Assembly: GCA_960531495.1 (NCBI GenBank)
Contig: OY482851.1
Coordinates: 24,226,533 to 24,290,532, forward strand
Direction: 5' to 3'
DNA: 64,000 nt
Source: Zeus faber
Lineage: Eukaryota > Chordata > Actinopteri > Zeiformes > Zeidae
Part shown: piece by piece, positions 11,287-25,356 of the stretch
Layout: every line of letters begins with the position of its first letter
How positions within the stretch are numbered: position 1 is the first letter of the stretch
Program-made: the position numbers and the translations under genes
The notes under the pieces: generated by a model
Told to the model about the DNA's origin: nothing
The model's input: only the letters and a program-made list of their open reading frames with translations
Databases searched by the model: none

Positions 11287-14200
11287 ATTATTGATAGCTA
11301 GTTTATGTTGGCCTTTATGATATCCTTCATGCTCCGCCATATAAATTGGATGATTCCAATTTGCTAATTAGCAGCCATTCACATTCACAGCTTGTCCTAG
11401 AGCGGTTCAAATGGTGTTAAATAAACAGATTTCTTGACCCCATTGATCCTAAATTCAACGTTGAGGTGTTGACCAGCCCATCATCGCACACCCGACGCTC
11501 TTAACAGGAGCTTATATGATAGAGCTGATTCCTGGATTAAGAGATGTGGTCTGACTGCCTCTGCGACAATGTTCCTTGTGATGTATTTTCGGTGCAAAAT
11601 GCCCCCCCCCCTTTTTGCATTTCCATTGAGGTGACGCACCTCGCATCATTCAGCATTTCCATGCAGAACTCTGGTTAAAATAGGAAAGAGACCTTTTCTC
11701 CTTCAATTTCCATTCCTTCCCTCGTTTGATCCGCCTCGGCTCTCGGTTTCATAGGAGATTATTGGAGCGGAGCAAACGGAAAAAGAGAAGCTCGATGGCG
11801 GCGCTGAATGAGTTTTAAACCCCTTCCCCGGTTACCAGACCTGCTCAAGCAAAGAGCTTGATTACAAGTGTGTGTGTGTGTGTTTTTTTTTTTCACGAAA
11901 TATACTGTAAGCCGCAGGACAATTGCTTGAATGTGGGTGTCTGGTGGAAGTTTGGATCTTTCGCTGTGAAACAAACATATTAATTATATCTCTGCTATTG
12001 ACAGCCTTTGTTGCGCCAAGCAAAGCTCTTTCATGCTCGTCGCACCTAGACCCTGCGTCAAAAGATGGCATTTTCCGCCTTGCAGGGACAAGGTTTATTA
12101 ACATAGCTTCATATACGATTTCTAAAAGGGAGCGTCTGCCCCTGTGTTAATTGGCTCTTTTCACTAAGTTTGACCCCTTGTTTGCTCATAGAATTCCATT
12201 AAGAGAGTTGATTGGATTAGATCTATGCAAAGGGTTTAACTGGCGTGGAAGGCGGAAAGGGTTTCACTGCAATAATTGATAAATATGCTGATGCGGTGTT
12301 TGAAGTTAATTTGTTTGTATCGGTGTGTTGGACTGGAACAGAGGACCTTCCCCATAAACCTCCCCCGGGAATTTGGGGTCGGAGTTTCATAACAGCGGGT
12401 TCCTCCATCCTGTAGGGACATAGGAGACCAGGTGGCACGTGACACTTTTACACCCTGACAGGCGCCATCAGGACAGTTTGGTTCCTGATGGTTCCTAAAA
12501 TTGCCGACACATGCTCTGTCTTCTTCTTCTTTTTTTTTTGGGGGGGGGGGGGGGGGTTCATATCCCAATCCAATCTAAAGCTGCTCTCTCACACTATTAT
12601 AAGATTGCCCCCAAGTGCCCACTGCTAAATTGCGTTGAGAAATAATATCTGGCAGGAGGTGTTGCCAGAAGATCCCCCCCCCCCCCTTCTGGATCAAAAC
12701 TCTCAGTGCGATGCTGAGACGTTTCTGTTTCTCAAACACACATTTTTATTGAATTTTATCCCATGTAATGTTCCTGGGAATGGAAAATGGCAGTGTTTAA
12801 TGTAAGACACTTTTGTACCATTTTTGTGAATAAAACAGACTCAAGTGATGGGAATTTTTATAATATTGACAGTATTTGATGTATTTTACATCACTGGCGT
12901 GTATTACACCTTGATAAATACATCTTTAGAATGTTTAAAAATGAACCATTTTAGTTCAGTCCTTATTTTGCAAAGTTGAATTAAACCTCTCCAATCAAAG
13001 AAAACCCTGAAAAATTTGGTTAAACAAGCAAACAACAAAATACAAACGTTATTGTTCTGGACGAGGTGCCACATTTCCTTCGCTGCTTTCTTGGCCGGGG
13101 CCAACTCTTCCTCTGCCAGTTAGGATGCAACGACAACTTGTTCGCCTTTGTTATTTATTTTCTTTATTTGAATAATAACACGCAGGTGGCTGGACAAAAG
13201 GCTGTCAGTACATCTGAGCGTGCGGAGTGTCGGGCTACGTGCAGAGCCGTCTGTGTCTATCAGAGGTATCAGAGCTTAATGCATTGGAGGCAATGATCTG
13301 ATAGGTACATATTGTCAGGGCTCATTGACTTCTTTGTGGCGGACTTGATTGATTGTCAAGATTATGTTAAAAACCCAGCCCTGCGCCTCCTTGTGATTCA
13401 GCTTGCTGATGCAATAGAATGCTGAGCAGCATTCCACATCTACCACTGAATTTAGCCGGTAATATATTATTCTTCGCCTTGGGCTTTTTTTTGTCTGTCA
13501 CAGAGCAATTACTATTGTCTGCTGTGTTTAGTTAGAAGTCGATTAAGACAATGTCCTAGATTCATTTTACTGCATAGCTATTATGAAAAAAAATAGTATT
13601 TCCCAGATTGGAACTAAGTAAGAGTTTAATGATTTAAAATCTCATCCGGATTTCAAGCTGCAGACAACTGCAGTATCAACTGAGTCAGCTTCCCTTTTAT
13701 TGACGACGAAACTAGGTCGGAGTGCAGTTAAGTCTCGATTGTACATCAGTATGAAATCGTAGATTATAATTTTAGCTCTCTGGCACCGGCAGCCATCTAA
13801 AAAATGAGATGGGTTTTTTTGCTAGAAAATATATGTCAATGTCCCAATGGAGGCATTCTCCCGGCCCTTGTTTCCAGCAGTAGCCGTGACTTACAGCGAC
13901 TCCAATCCAAGTTCTACAAAAGGAGAAGAGATGGTATTCTAGTTCATAAGAATATTTTGGGGGGATTGGGGGAAGTTGTAGGCAAAGTAGGCAAAAAAGT
14001 CCCACATTGTATTACATATTGTATTATTAAGTTTGCCGTCGCTATTATTGCACATCTTATTATCACAAGTGCCAAATTTCCCCCCGCTACTCATGCCATA
14101 GTTTTCAAGCCACCATTACATGGAATATACCTAAATGACCGCCTCGATCCTGACGGCTGTGCTGTAACTTTGTGGAAGGTTTCGGCCAGCGGTTCACCAG

Positions 14201-14784
14201 ATATTTAACTTTATGTGCCAAATTTTTGCCTAAGAGGTTTTCCAGGGGAAGAAATAGTGCGGCAAAGAAATCAGTTTGTCATGGAAACATACAGTATGTA
14301 AACTTGGTCAGAGAATCCCCCACATAGTCCTGCACATACATGCACATATATATGCACACACACATTAGGCCACATTTCATTTCACCAGGAATTGTATTTA
14401 TTCTCCCGTCAACAACGTAAACATAGTGCTTTCTGGAGCAGTCTTGAACTTAACAGGAACTTAACAGGAACATAACATGACGACGACCATGATGTGTTTG
14501 CTCATTTGAACTCAGTTTGGTTTTAATAGGTCTAAAGCGCCTCGAGGCTGTTTGCTCAGCGCTCTGAGTACTTAGAACACCGGAGTACGTCTGTGTCCCC
14601 AATCAGCGCTGACACAATCACAGGCTCCTAATCAGTGCCAAAGTAATGGTCACCTCAGAGCAACAATCAACGCACGGTTAACGTTCATGCGTACTGCCGC
14701 ATTCACAACAAACAACGACTGTCAAAGGGATAACCTCCTTGGATTTCTTGATCCCAAAATCCTGTAAAGCCCTATAACATCATA

Positions 14785-16320
14785 AATACACTTAATTACA
14801 TTTTCCACATATCTGTACTTACTCAAGTACATTCACGAGTTAGAGACCACACCACAACAGAAGGACTGAGGTTATTATAGTAATTGACTGAAGATAACAT
14901 GTAAAACGCGAAGTAATAGAAGACAGGCGATGATGGTGATGATGGATGAGAGAAGAGATGGTAAGGGTACGACTTTGGTGAATTGGTGCTTCCGCATGCT
15001 GATGGCTGGGATGATGGATGGCGGGCTTGATGAAGGATGGAACACCAGCAGCCTTGACTCAGGATGGTGAAAAGAGTCTTCGGGGCATCAGGCCTCAGCC
15101 GTGCCTTCAGATCCCCTGGTGGTTCCTCAGGGATGGAAATAAAGGGAGAGAGGGAGCGAGAGGTGGAGACTGGGGGTGTGGTGGGTTGCGAACGCTAAGA
15201 CAACGCAATGTCGTGTGGATCTGACGGGTGTATGTATGTACAGTTGATTGGTAGTGGGTGTGGTTGGGGCGTGGTCTCTGCTCCCGAACCTCAGTTAATT
15301 CTAACCCCATTTCGGCTTTGGAGACTTTCAACTTTTACTCCTCTGCATTTCAGAGCAAATACGTGTATTTTTTAACTGTACTACATTTCTAACACAGCTG
15401 TGGTACTTTTGCCTGATATCAGACAGAATTGTCAACTTGATACACTCCGTTTCCATCTTCAGTCTGACATTGCCTCAACTCCAACTGATTTCCGTGGGGG
15501 AAGGTGATTCGATTTTCCCTAACTAATCACTAGAGACCAACGTATTCATCTGAATCGAAGGTCATTTTAAGTCGACACTGATGCTTAGCCATGCCAACAT
15601 ACTGGTCTCTCCAGGGTTTTAAGAGTGGAGTGGAGTGAAGTAAAAACAAAGCAGAGTGCTGTTCGGATTTCAAGGTAATTTGTACTTCAGCCTCGAACAG
15701 CCTCGATAGCAGCGTCTATCTTGTCGGTCGCCATTGTTGTTATTACTTCTACTTGGTTACAGGCGGCACAGAGCTTGACAACGCTTGACGACAGGTTGAC
15801 AACGGCGGTAGTCCCACCCGTGGTGCTGATTGGCTAACTGTAGTCCACCGCGGCGCTCAATGGACCACAAATTTTTCAACCGAGAAACCGCTATTCCATG
15901 TCATGATGCCAGACCAGAAGAATCAGTCACCCCTGTGGAGTGGGCAGATTCAAAGGTCTGGACCCAGGCAAGTGATACTTGGGTTAAAAAGAAAATCTGG
16001 ATTTTCATGAACACAATTATAGGCTCTGTTATATCAGTGCACTGGAAAAGTACGGACAAGTACTTTGACTTTTTATAATTTATACTAAGCACATTTAAGA
16101 GCAAGCGTTTATATACTTTCACTTAAGTACAGATGTCATACCCTTACCCTTGAGAAATTGAACTCCACTTGCACATTACCTCTAAACTCAATGCAATGGC
16201 AAACAATACTCTGCGTTGTATGACAAGCAGATGTCAATGTGGTACTTTCACGTTTACTGGAGTCGTTTTGTGTCAGGATATTTGTGCTTTTACTTAAGGA
16301 AAAAGGTCTGAGTACACAGA
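14785..16320. mobile_element. Degraded hAT-type dispersed repeat (subterminal motifs only)
   Basis: Several strings match a well-known fish repeat style built on ACTTTTACTTAAGTA and TCTGTACTT(A/T)CTCAAGTA. Examples are CATATCTGTACTTACTCAAG near 14810, TTTTACTCCTCTGCATTTCA near 15335, TTTCACTTAAGTACAG near 16117, and TTTTACTTAAGGAAAAAGGT near 16289 followed by CTGAGTAC. No transposase frame was seen. The boundaries and number of insertions are uncertain. Confidence 0.4.
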
Positions 16321-16409
16321 CTTACACCATCAACATTTATATTGATGTCATGTTTTTGAACACTGACGTCTTGCTTCCAACTCCCTGCAGGGTGTTTATG
16401 AGTCGGCTG

Positions 16410-16531
<122 letters not shown>

Positions 16532-17094
16532 ATCACTCACTCAAGAGGACAGTGAGCTGATGATGGGGGTAGAGGGTATGGGCACAGAAAGTGTGGCGGT
16601 GTGAGTCAGACGCCCCCCTGGCAGGTGTCACCGCTCGCTGGGCGGCTTGGCGCAGTGCTTGCTTGTGCACTGTTTTTAATTTAACTCCGTGACCGCTTTT
16701 CTTTTTTCTTTTTCTTTTTCTTTTACTCAAATTGAAGTCAAGGAAGGGGAAGTTTGTGAAGACATGACGGTAACAAAGGATTAGCGGCAAAAATAAACGC
16801 TTCCAAGTTAATTGGAAGTTAATTGGAAGTGGGAATAGAATTGGATTGAGATGTTCATGTGTGGCGAGGGGGCAGTTGTTTCCCTCCACCTGGTTCAGCC
16901 GCCTGACAATCACTAAATCATCACTGATTTAGTGGCTCCATTACAGTAAGGGAATATTATAATCATGTATGTATTATGTGATAAATGTTGTATTTTTCAG
17001 TTATTTTTCTGTGAAATGTATTTGTTGTTCTCTAAGTTTGCACCTACAGTAGGACCTAGTAAAGTTGAAATATATAGAAAGAATCTTTTGTCTT

Positions 17095-17096
<2 letters not shown>

Positions 17097-17145
<49 letters not shown>
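17097..17145. repeat. (AAT)n microsatellite
   Basis: Pure trinucleotide run of about 16 units. Confidence 0.95.
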
Positions 17146-17146
<1 letters not shown>

Positions 17147-17948
17147 CTAGAGTAAGGTGCCCCCTTGTATTTCTCCGCAGCCTCCTCCACTGTAGAGATC
17201 CAGAGTGAACATACAAGGACTCAGGCTTCCTGTTCGAGAAGCCCTTGGCAGGAGATGTCTCGGCTTCCCGGGGTGCATGTGATCGATGCTGCCGTCTTCT
17301 TTTACGTTGCTTTCACGTGCGCTTTTATAAGAGGTCTGCTATACGAAGGGCCCCACACTGTAATCACGTCTGCCGGGGATATGGCAACCGCTGATATTCC
17401 GAGTGAACTAATCTGCACCGTGTGCAACCGTAACGGCACACCCTCTGTGCAAAGAACGTCTAATTCCATCCGTGAGAGTGGGAAAAATAAATCAACTGGT
17501 GTCTTTCCCAGTCATTGCTTCTCAATGAAATGCTTTGGCATATCAGACTTGTTTTGTGTGTGTGTGTGTGTTGCAACTGTTATTTCTAAAAGTCTGTGGA
17601 AAAAAAAAAAAAAAAGCTAGATTGCTTTCACAAGGGCGTTTTTGTGCAGACCCCGCTACGTGACTGCGGATCATATAAAACTTTTCAATTTCGTTCCCAT
17701 ACCCTGCAATCATACATTCAACAACGATGCCCCGGACAGTTTATAGTACTTCCATCTCAGAGGAAAGGATCCAAAAAAACTTAGTACACACTTTCATTGG
17801 GTGATTATAAAGTGCAGTAAACAGCGAGTGTGTTTCACCATGAAGTAGAAATGAGCATCTTCTCCTTCTCACCACTTCTTCTGTCTGACACCAGTACAAT
17901 ACGCTGGACTCCAGTCTGCATGTTGAGGAGGCGACTTGTTTCATTGTT

Positions 17949-17949
<1 letters not shown>

Positions 17950-18004
<55 letters not shown>

Positions 18005-18138
18005 TCTGAAATCTGGCTTTGGAGTGAGTGAGGGGATCAGATCAAAACGACTTTGAAACAAACCAGGACTGAGCAAGAAGGCACAGAGATGTCCCCCCCA
18101 CACACACACACACTCGCACACAGAGACATGCATGGATG

Positions 18139-18169
<31 letters not shown>

Positions 18170-18345
18170 TAGAGATAGTCGAACCATATCAATTATTTGA
18201 TAACAGATCTACTACAGTTCCCACCATTTTGAAAAACTTGTGGACTTGTAATTCTTTTTTTTAGGTATATCCCTGCCAGTTGCACCAAAGAGCTTCCAGG
18301 AGAAGTTTCTGTGTGTGTGTATGTGTGTGTGTGTGTGTGTGCTAT
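17950..18345. repeat. Cluster of (TG)n and (CA)n tracts in opposite orientation
   Basis: (TG)n at 17950-18001, (CA)n blocks at 18097-18114 and 18139-18167, then (TG)n at 18311-18341. The first TG and the following CA blocks are inverted copies within 150 bp and could pair. Confidence 0.9.
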
Positions 18346-18447
18346 AATGATTGTCCAATGTTGATAGAAGAGGGAATTAGACGATAGAGTTAAAGGTAGC
18401 ATGAACCCAAGCCTTTGACCCTGTCTCTCGTTAAAGGTCCTCTACAT

Positions 18448-19330
18448 CTGCGGTCCCCAACCTTTTTTACGCCACGGACCGGTACTATGTCAGACAATAT
18501 TTTTGCGGACCAGCTATGAAGGTGTGACGGAAATATAGCCAAACGGCATTAAAAACAACAGGATACGTATTATCTGTATAACTCTAATAATTTATTGCGA
18601 ACAAAAAAACATTAAACATTCAAGTTTAGTCTTTTTATTCATCTCAAGTCTGGGAAAACACACATCAGAATCTAGCTTCCGCTCATCCAAAAGAGGCATA
18701 AAAAGTGAAACATTTTAAACAAAATGTGATTGATCGTTTAACTACCAGGTCAAAAATTCTCAAGAACAAATAGATGTCACCGGGATCAACTAAAGCAAAT
18801 CGTACAATATGAAGTGCGTACAATTTACAGCTCTCCATAACGCTGAATCAGTGGGAGCTCTGGGCTTGTTTCTCTGCAACGAGACGCTCCCATCTCGGGG
18901 GATGGGAGACAGTGGCACCCGAAGTGTGTTCCGAATGTCCAGTTTGCTCCGTAGTACTGCAGAAAACCCTGCTTCACAAAGATATGATGTTGCAAATGGA
19001 AGCAGGGTTTTCAGTGCCTTTGTGGCGATCCCTGGATATTCTGCTTTGATTTTGATCCAGAATGTCGACAGAGTTATTGTCTCAAACATACTTTTAAAGC
19101 CGCCATAATTTGCGATCCCCAGCAGGGGCATGCTCCGTTCACCTTCTGCGTTAACAAATGGATCGCCAATCCATTCCTTCCTAGTTCCCGGGTCTTTTGT
19201 TTTTGGGAAGTAACGCTTGAACTCTTTCGCCTCCTCTGAGGCGGGACTCGCTGGCCATCGACCGTAATTCCAGTGTTGACAGTCACATATTCTTTGCTAC
19301 GAACTAGTTTCAGCTTCCCCCCCCCCACCC
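18448..19330 (-). pseudogene. hAT (Charlie/ZBED-like) transposase 3' remnant with element terminus
   Basis: Read on the minus strand, about 19260 to 18790 encodes the last part of a hAT transposase. An EEAKEFKRYFPKTKDP-like stretch leads to the dimerisation region FWIKIKAEYPGIATKALK and PFATSYLCEAGFSAV, then NTLRVPLSPI. The element terminus, CTGCGGTCCCCAACC followed by ACGCCACGGACCGG, lies at 18448-18485, about 300 bp beyond the coding end, as expected. The upstream BED finger and catalytic parts are missing (sequence similarity fades near 19330 at a poly-C run), and part of the C-terminus is deleted. It is a truncated mobile-element relic, not a host ZBED gene, because it has no intact frame and keeps its terminus. 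Confidence 0.8.
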
Positions 19331-19540
19331 CCTAAGGTGGACAGCCAGTCGCCGCCCCGAACGAGGTCTCCGGCTTGAACCGAAAGCCACGCCCCGAAGC
19401 CAGAGAATGACTAGCACTCTTGGGATTTGAGACGAGGCAGCGATGGTCAGCGTTCAGCGAGCGTCTTTACCTGAGCCATCCAAGTTATTTATTTTTATTT
19501 TGCGACTCCGCACCACAGGACCGCGGCCCTACACAAAACT

Positions 19541-19612
19541 TCATGTTCTTCTTCTTCTTCTTCTTCTTCTTCTTCTTCTTCTTCTTCTTCTTCCTCTTCG
19601 TCTTCTTCTTCT
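19541..19612. repeat. (TTC)n microsatellite
   Basis: TTC run of about 70 bp, pyrimidine-only on the plus strand apart from one G. Confidence 0.93.
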
Positions 19613-19944
19613 GTCAAACCCTCTGAGCTTCCTTCAGCCGCCCATTCAGAAGAAGTGATTCCAGTTAAGAACAGACTCAGCCGATGAACAGAATTATCTT
19701 TTTTTTCTTTGTCTGAAAAATTCCCAGAGAATATTTTTTAGGCTTTTTTTTGTCGTTTATGAAATAACAAAATGTCCTTTGCAACCCGGCGTATCTGCTG
19801 CTTTCAAACCTGACTAGTGAAACATTTCTCCTGAGATGGTCTTAAGAAACCTTTAACAATATTTCTTCATTTCCAAAGATAGTTTTGGAAATGAAGACCA
19901 TGAAGAACATTTGAGATATGTTTGTACTTAACGTTTATTTTTGG

Positions 19945-19979
19945 TGATACATAGATGTGTGCAACACATCTATGTATCA
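19945..19979. repeat. Perfect 16-bp inverted repeat with 3-nt loop
   Basis: TGATACATAGATGTGT, loop GCA, then its exact reverse complement ending ATGTATCA. No transposon end, terminator or microRNA precursor arrangement could be tied to it. Confidence 0.9.
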
Positions 19980-20179
19980 TCTGGGTGAAGGTATAAGCCC
20001 TGCCAGGCTTGACATTGACATATTTCACATCTGAAAGCGATACAACCAGAGGCTGGTATAGTCGGCTGGGGAGCATCTTTACTGGAGCAACATGATAAGA
20101 AACGGGAGATAAAAAACTGGCCTGCTTCACTATTCCCTGTTTTCTAGAGTAAACATGGAGCGGGTGGAAGTTGCGTAGT

Positions 20180-20540
20180 GGCAGCATCCCAGAATGCCAG
20201 TGGTCTGCACTATCAGCAATCATTCTGATAAACTCACATTTGGTGTCAAAAATGACACTCTGCGTACTACGTAGTACATATAGGCATGATCGTCCAAAAA
20301 GAACGATGGCTTTTCGAGCACACTACATCTTCATATACCAGTTCCAGTTCCTCTGTGCACTTCGTGGCTTGATTACGAAATGGTGCCTTCCATTGCTTTG
20401 GACTCACCTGCTCTCAACCATTTTTGGCTGTTGTTGTAGCTATAAGTAGCGTCATCACAATGCATTGTGGGATTTGCTCGCCAGTTTAGGCGCTGGAATC
20501 TAAAAAGACTCACATACTAACTTTGTGCACTAAATAGTAT
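20180..20540. repeat. MITE-like dispersed repeat carrying TACTACGTAGTA and AATAGTATG motifs
   Basis: A palindrome GTACTACGTAGTAC (about 20266-20279) and the string CACTAAATAGTATG (20528-20541) sit at the two ends of a segment that also contains CAATGCATTGTGGGA. These motifs recur in fish MITEs. The boundaries and superfamily are uncertain. Confidence 0.35.
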
Positions 20541-20750
20541 GTGTGGTGTGGTGGTGGTGTGATTTGAGCAACCACACCTGTCTTGGGTCTAGTAAATTGG
20601 GCCTGGGATCAGGGGTGGCTGTACGCCTATTGCTTGTCAGAGCAACCAACGAGCACAGGTTAAACCACCCAACCCCACACACAGGAGGAGCCCTTGTCAT
20701 GAGATGTTAACATCTGCTCCAGGCTTGTTCCATCTTGCCCACTCTCTTCA
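20541..20750. repeat. Dispersed repeat, copy A (possible LTR fragment)
   Basis: It is similar in the same orientation to 39173-39405, sharing TTTGAGCA(A/G)CCACACCTG, TGGGTCTAG, GGATCAG, CAACAGGTAAA-type and TCTGCTCCAGGC strings in the same order. The right end has diverged. See copy B for the LTR interpretation. Confidence 0.6.
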
Positions 20751-21812
20751 AAAAACTGGTACGTCACATCACCTCTGTCTCTATGTAAGAGCCTGAAAAC
20801 GCCACTCGGGTGGTGTGTGGCAGGCAGACCTAACACAGTATGCTAGTATTTGATTTCGTACACAGCAGTATTGCTTAAATAAGTTTACCCAGTTTTGTGC
20901 AAAACAGAATTCTGATTGGCCAATAGCGGACATCGGAGGTCAAAATAATGAATAACGACCGCTGTCTGTTAATAATAACCATTGTCGCAGGCATCCACTT
21001 CTCCGCCTGGATTCACGTCCCTTGCATAAATCCACCTACATGCTGTTGCTAACGCTAACGCTAGATAGCAGAGGCAGCTTGTGGCGCTACATAGAAATAA
21101 CAATGGAAAACTTGAAAAAATTATTGTGGATATGTCAAATGTCACTTTAATAACCGTAAAATAGCTTAGACATGTAGGGAGAAGTTTCATTATCGGTTAC
21201 TTTGTTGTGGACTATATTTCTTAACGGAAGCTCTAAAACTAGGGAAACTCGTTCTTAAATAATTTAAAATCAAAATTCCATCTTTATTCCTTCATTTGGT
21301 AAGGAGCTGTGTAATAGGCCGGTCATGTGTCCTCCTGCCGTTCCTCTATTGCGTCCATCAAGGCTTCTGGACAGTGAACAAAATGTTCCCTGCATGGCCA
21401 CTCGCACAGATATTGCATTTTCAGCAACAGATTCTGTCAGCGATGCTTTGTACTGGCAGGCTCTTTCCCCTTGTTGGCACTTTAATGACTTTCTCTCCCT
21501 AGATCAAAACAATGCTACTTGCTGGTGGAGTTCTCTGACAGGTTTTTTAGGTTAAACCACCTGCCAGTCCATCTGGAATCACAGTAAAATGCTCTATGAG
21601 ACACAGACGCAGCGTTGCCATTATCAAAATAAACACAAAGTCTAACTGCGGCTTTTGATTGCAGCTTTTCTCTGCTTTAGTGTGGAATGTACTGTCTGAC
21701 AGGGAATGAATACATCCATTTAGTTGTCAACCTGAGCAATGCTAATTCCAAGCAATTTGATGTGCAAAAGGAAAATAAGTAAAATGTATAACTGTTACAG
21801 TCATTTTGTAGA

Positions 21813-21890
21813 CCAGTGGTTCTCAACGTGGGATCCAGAGACCCCCCAGGGGTCCTTCAAGAGGTTCCAGTGGGGTCCCCGGCAAAATTA
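21813..21890. mobile_element. hAT terminus fragment (CAGTGGTTCTCAAC type)
   Basis: CAGTGGTTCTCAACGTGGGA followed by GGGGTCC-rich subterminal sequence is typical of hAT ends. I did not find the opposite end downstream, so the extent is unknown. A GGGTCCGGACC-rich stretch at 22120-22190 may belong to it. Confidence 0.55.
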
Positions 21891-23935
21891 TGAATAGTTA
21901 AACTTCCGCCGTTATTTAATTTAAAAGACATTGCTACCATAAGCGATGTAAAATAATACTGTTTTGATCCTAGTTTCACTGTTATCTCTGTGGCTTGAGT
22001 ATAGACAGGTCAATTGTACTATCAATAGAAACCTAGAAACCTAGTCCTAGATCCTGAGGAATCGAAACCAACATAAAATATACCTGGACAATACCAATAA
22101 GGGTCAAATTTGGGGCGGGTGCCGTGGCCCGGCCCGAGGGTCCGGACCCTCCAGACTAGGGGCGGGTGGTGGCCCGGGTCCACCCATGAGCTCTGTGCAA
22201 AGTTTGGTGCAGATTGGACAAGGGGTGGTGTGGGGTCATGGTCCTGGATCTCAGACGATGCATTGGTAATGAGGTTAAAAGTTTTTTTAACTGAACTTGG
22301 ATGTGTTAAAAACACTTATTTTCCATGGGAAAAAAAGTAGCTGGAACACTTTGAAACAGCTCAGGCTCATTGTAGTGCGGCTGCCTCTTGTAGGAATTTA
22401 GCCCTGTCAGGAAAGCTCATAGCAGAATTTATCATCCTATATGTGGATGACCTTGGGGGTGGTTTACCAATAGATTTTGTGAAAGAGTCAGGCTAGCAGA
22501 GGGAGCACAAGAGAATACTGAGGCTCCGCGCTACACAACCTTTTCATTTACCAGGTCTCGGAGGCGTCTCTGAATAAAAAGGGATTCAGGAGATATCTTC
22601 CCTCCCCCCGCAAGAGACCGCAGAAACTGAATTAATTAAGCCACTACGTTTTTTTTGGGTGTCGCCACGTCCCCCGTCCAGCTCCCAGAGTGTCCACTTG
22701 GGACGTTAACAAACAAAAGATGAGAGCAACTGATTGGGAGACCTGGTTTGAACCTCCTGCGCTCAAGTACGACTGGGTTTTTGGACTTTTTTAGAGGTTA
22801 GGTGAAGTTATGATTGTTATGAGCCAGTCACGATATCAGAAACGTTTAGCTTATTCCGTTCATAAGAGGCAGAAGTATTTCATCTTCAAGCTGCTAAATG
22901 ACATTTTGAAATTGGGAATAGCTTGTAATGGATGTTTTCCCACTGTCTGTAACAACTTGCTAATATAATAAAAGTATTTCACAGCCAGAGATGAAATTAA
23001 GGTGTATCAAAGTACTGGTAAGCTCAACTAATGAGCAATCAAACACCTTCAGCATTATAGATGGTAGTCACTATTGGATTTAATTAAAAAGTTGATTCAT
23101 CTGTGTTCTGAACAGAGCCTTTTATTCATGGTGAGCACCTTGCATGAAATTTATATAAATCGACTGTCGATTCGCAGTGCATTTTGAAGACACTGTCGTA
23201 ACGTCTGCAGAATATTCCATCTTTAATTTTCATCGCCAAACACGTTACTTGTTGTACTTACTTTGCCATGACCCGTGGCTCCAAACAGGGCTTTTATTTT
23301 ACCAAATGTCACTCACCACTCACACAGAGGCCGACTCACTGCGCCTCTGGAAGCCCTGTGTGTTTAGCTTGATTTACGGTATTGTTTTGGCACTAAAGGC
23401 CAGCGCCAGGGGAAGAAACTCACTGAGGAGGCCCGTTTGAGTCGTCGATAAGTCCGGAGGGGGCCGTGGGAATACTGATGGCTGCACAAACACGCCGGTT
23501 GTCCCCGGCCCCGACACTTAGCCAAAACACTCCCTGGTCCTTTCCTTCACCCCAGCAGTGAGCGCTGGCACAGAGGGGCGCTTGTGATGCCTTTGCATTG
23601 CCATCCTCGCTCCCACACACTCTGTGACAACACAGCTCCAGATGCATCAGGGCACCATCGTCAGCACCTGGATGTTCTTCTTAAGTACGACACCCGCCCT
23701 CCATAGCCCGCGCCCCACCGCCCTCCTTGAGTCGGGTTCGTCTCCCCACGTCCCCGGCTGGAACGTCGGGGACCAGCAGAGCTGCACTGCAGTGTTTACT
23801 CTTCCTCGGGTCGATAGTGTTTAATCCCCAAGATGATGCTTTCTCTCATGAACTCAGAACCAGGGCTCCCCTTCTCCATTACTCTTTATTAGTGCCGAGC
23901 ATCTTAAATGTGGCCATCCATAAGACACCAGGAAA

Positions 23936-24250
<315 letters not shown>

Positions 24251-25247
24251 ACGATCACTAATTTGAACCGACCCACGATCAAGAGCATTAGTGCTGATTG
24301 GATTCGGCTCGTCTCCAGAGCGGAGCTGCATTGTTCTCTTTGGAGGAGCGGAACGTTTTCTGGGAGACGATATCTCCTGCCCCTGTGGCTCCAATTCACA
24401 CTGATTATCCAGGTGGTCCACAGGCCGCTCCCCTGCCTGACGGATTCCTTTTCTATGAAGGCTGGCACCAAAGTAATACCATATTGTGTCATGTATCGAT
24501 TCTTTTCCCTTTGCCTCCTTTTTGAATTTCTCGGTGGCTGAAGAGTATAAATCATTCCCAAATGATCCTTGAAGGAAATATTGTATTTATTATTCTTGAC
24601 GCTCGGGCACAAATTCAATAGGCCTTATTAATAGAACACGGTGAGAAATATGATGCGGGTAATTCATTGGGACCAGAAAGCTTTCTCTCATCCTTCATGT
24701 TTAAGAGTGTCCTGTTTGGCATTCAAACCAAAGCCCGCGAACAATTAGGGGCAAGCATGAGGGTCAAAAGGAGAGTAATTGTAAACCTTGAGCAAAGAGT
24801 GTTTAACTCCTTTAATTCGGTAGCACTGCTTTAGATCTTTTACTCTCGTCCACTCTCAGAGCAGACTCTGAACTGGCACTAGAGGTATCTTAGAGAGAGG
24901 GTGGGCATCGTAAAAAAAAATGTAGGTATCGTAAAATGATCCTGGAGCGATTCTACTGACAGGCCTTTACATAATCCTTAAATCTGACTTAAATAATCAC
25001 ATAAGTGCATCGCTCGCACCTCTTCATCTTTTTATTACATTTTTTTTGTCCACCGTCGCTGTCAGTCCACTTCGTCCACCGGTTATTAAACTTTCTGTCC
25101 TTGTTCCTGATTCTCTGTCCCTCTCGACACAAGTGTGATGAAGTGGAAAGGGAGGCAGCCAGACTGGCAGGGCCAGGCAGCCGGGCACTCCTGTGTGTAG
25201 GCATCACATCAGGGCCAGGAGTGGGCAGACGGGAAGCCCCCCCAAAA

Positions 25248-25356
<109 letters not shown>

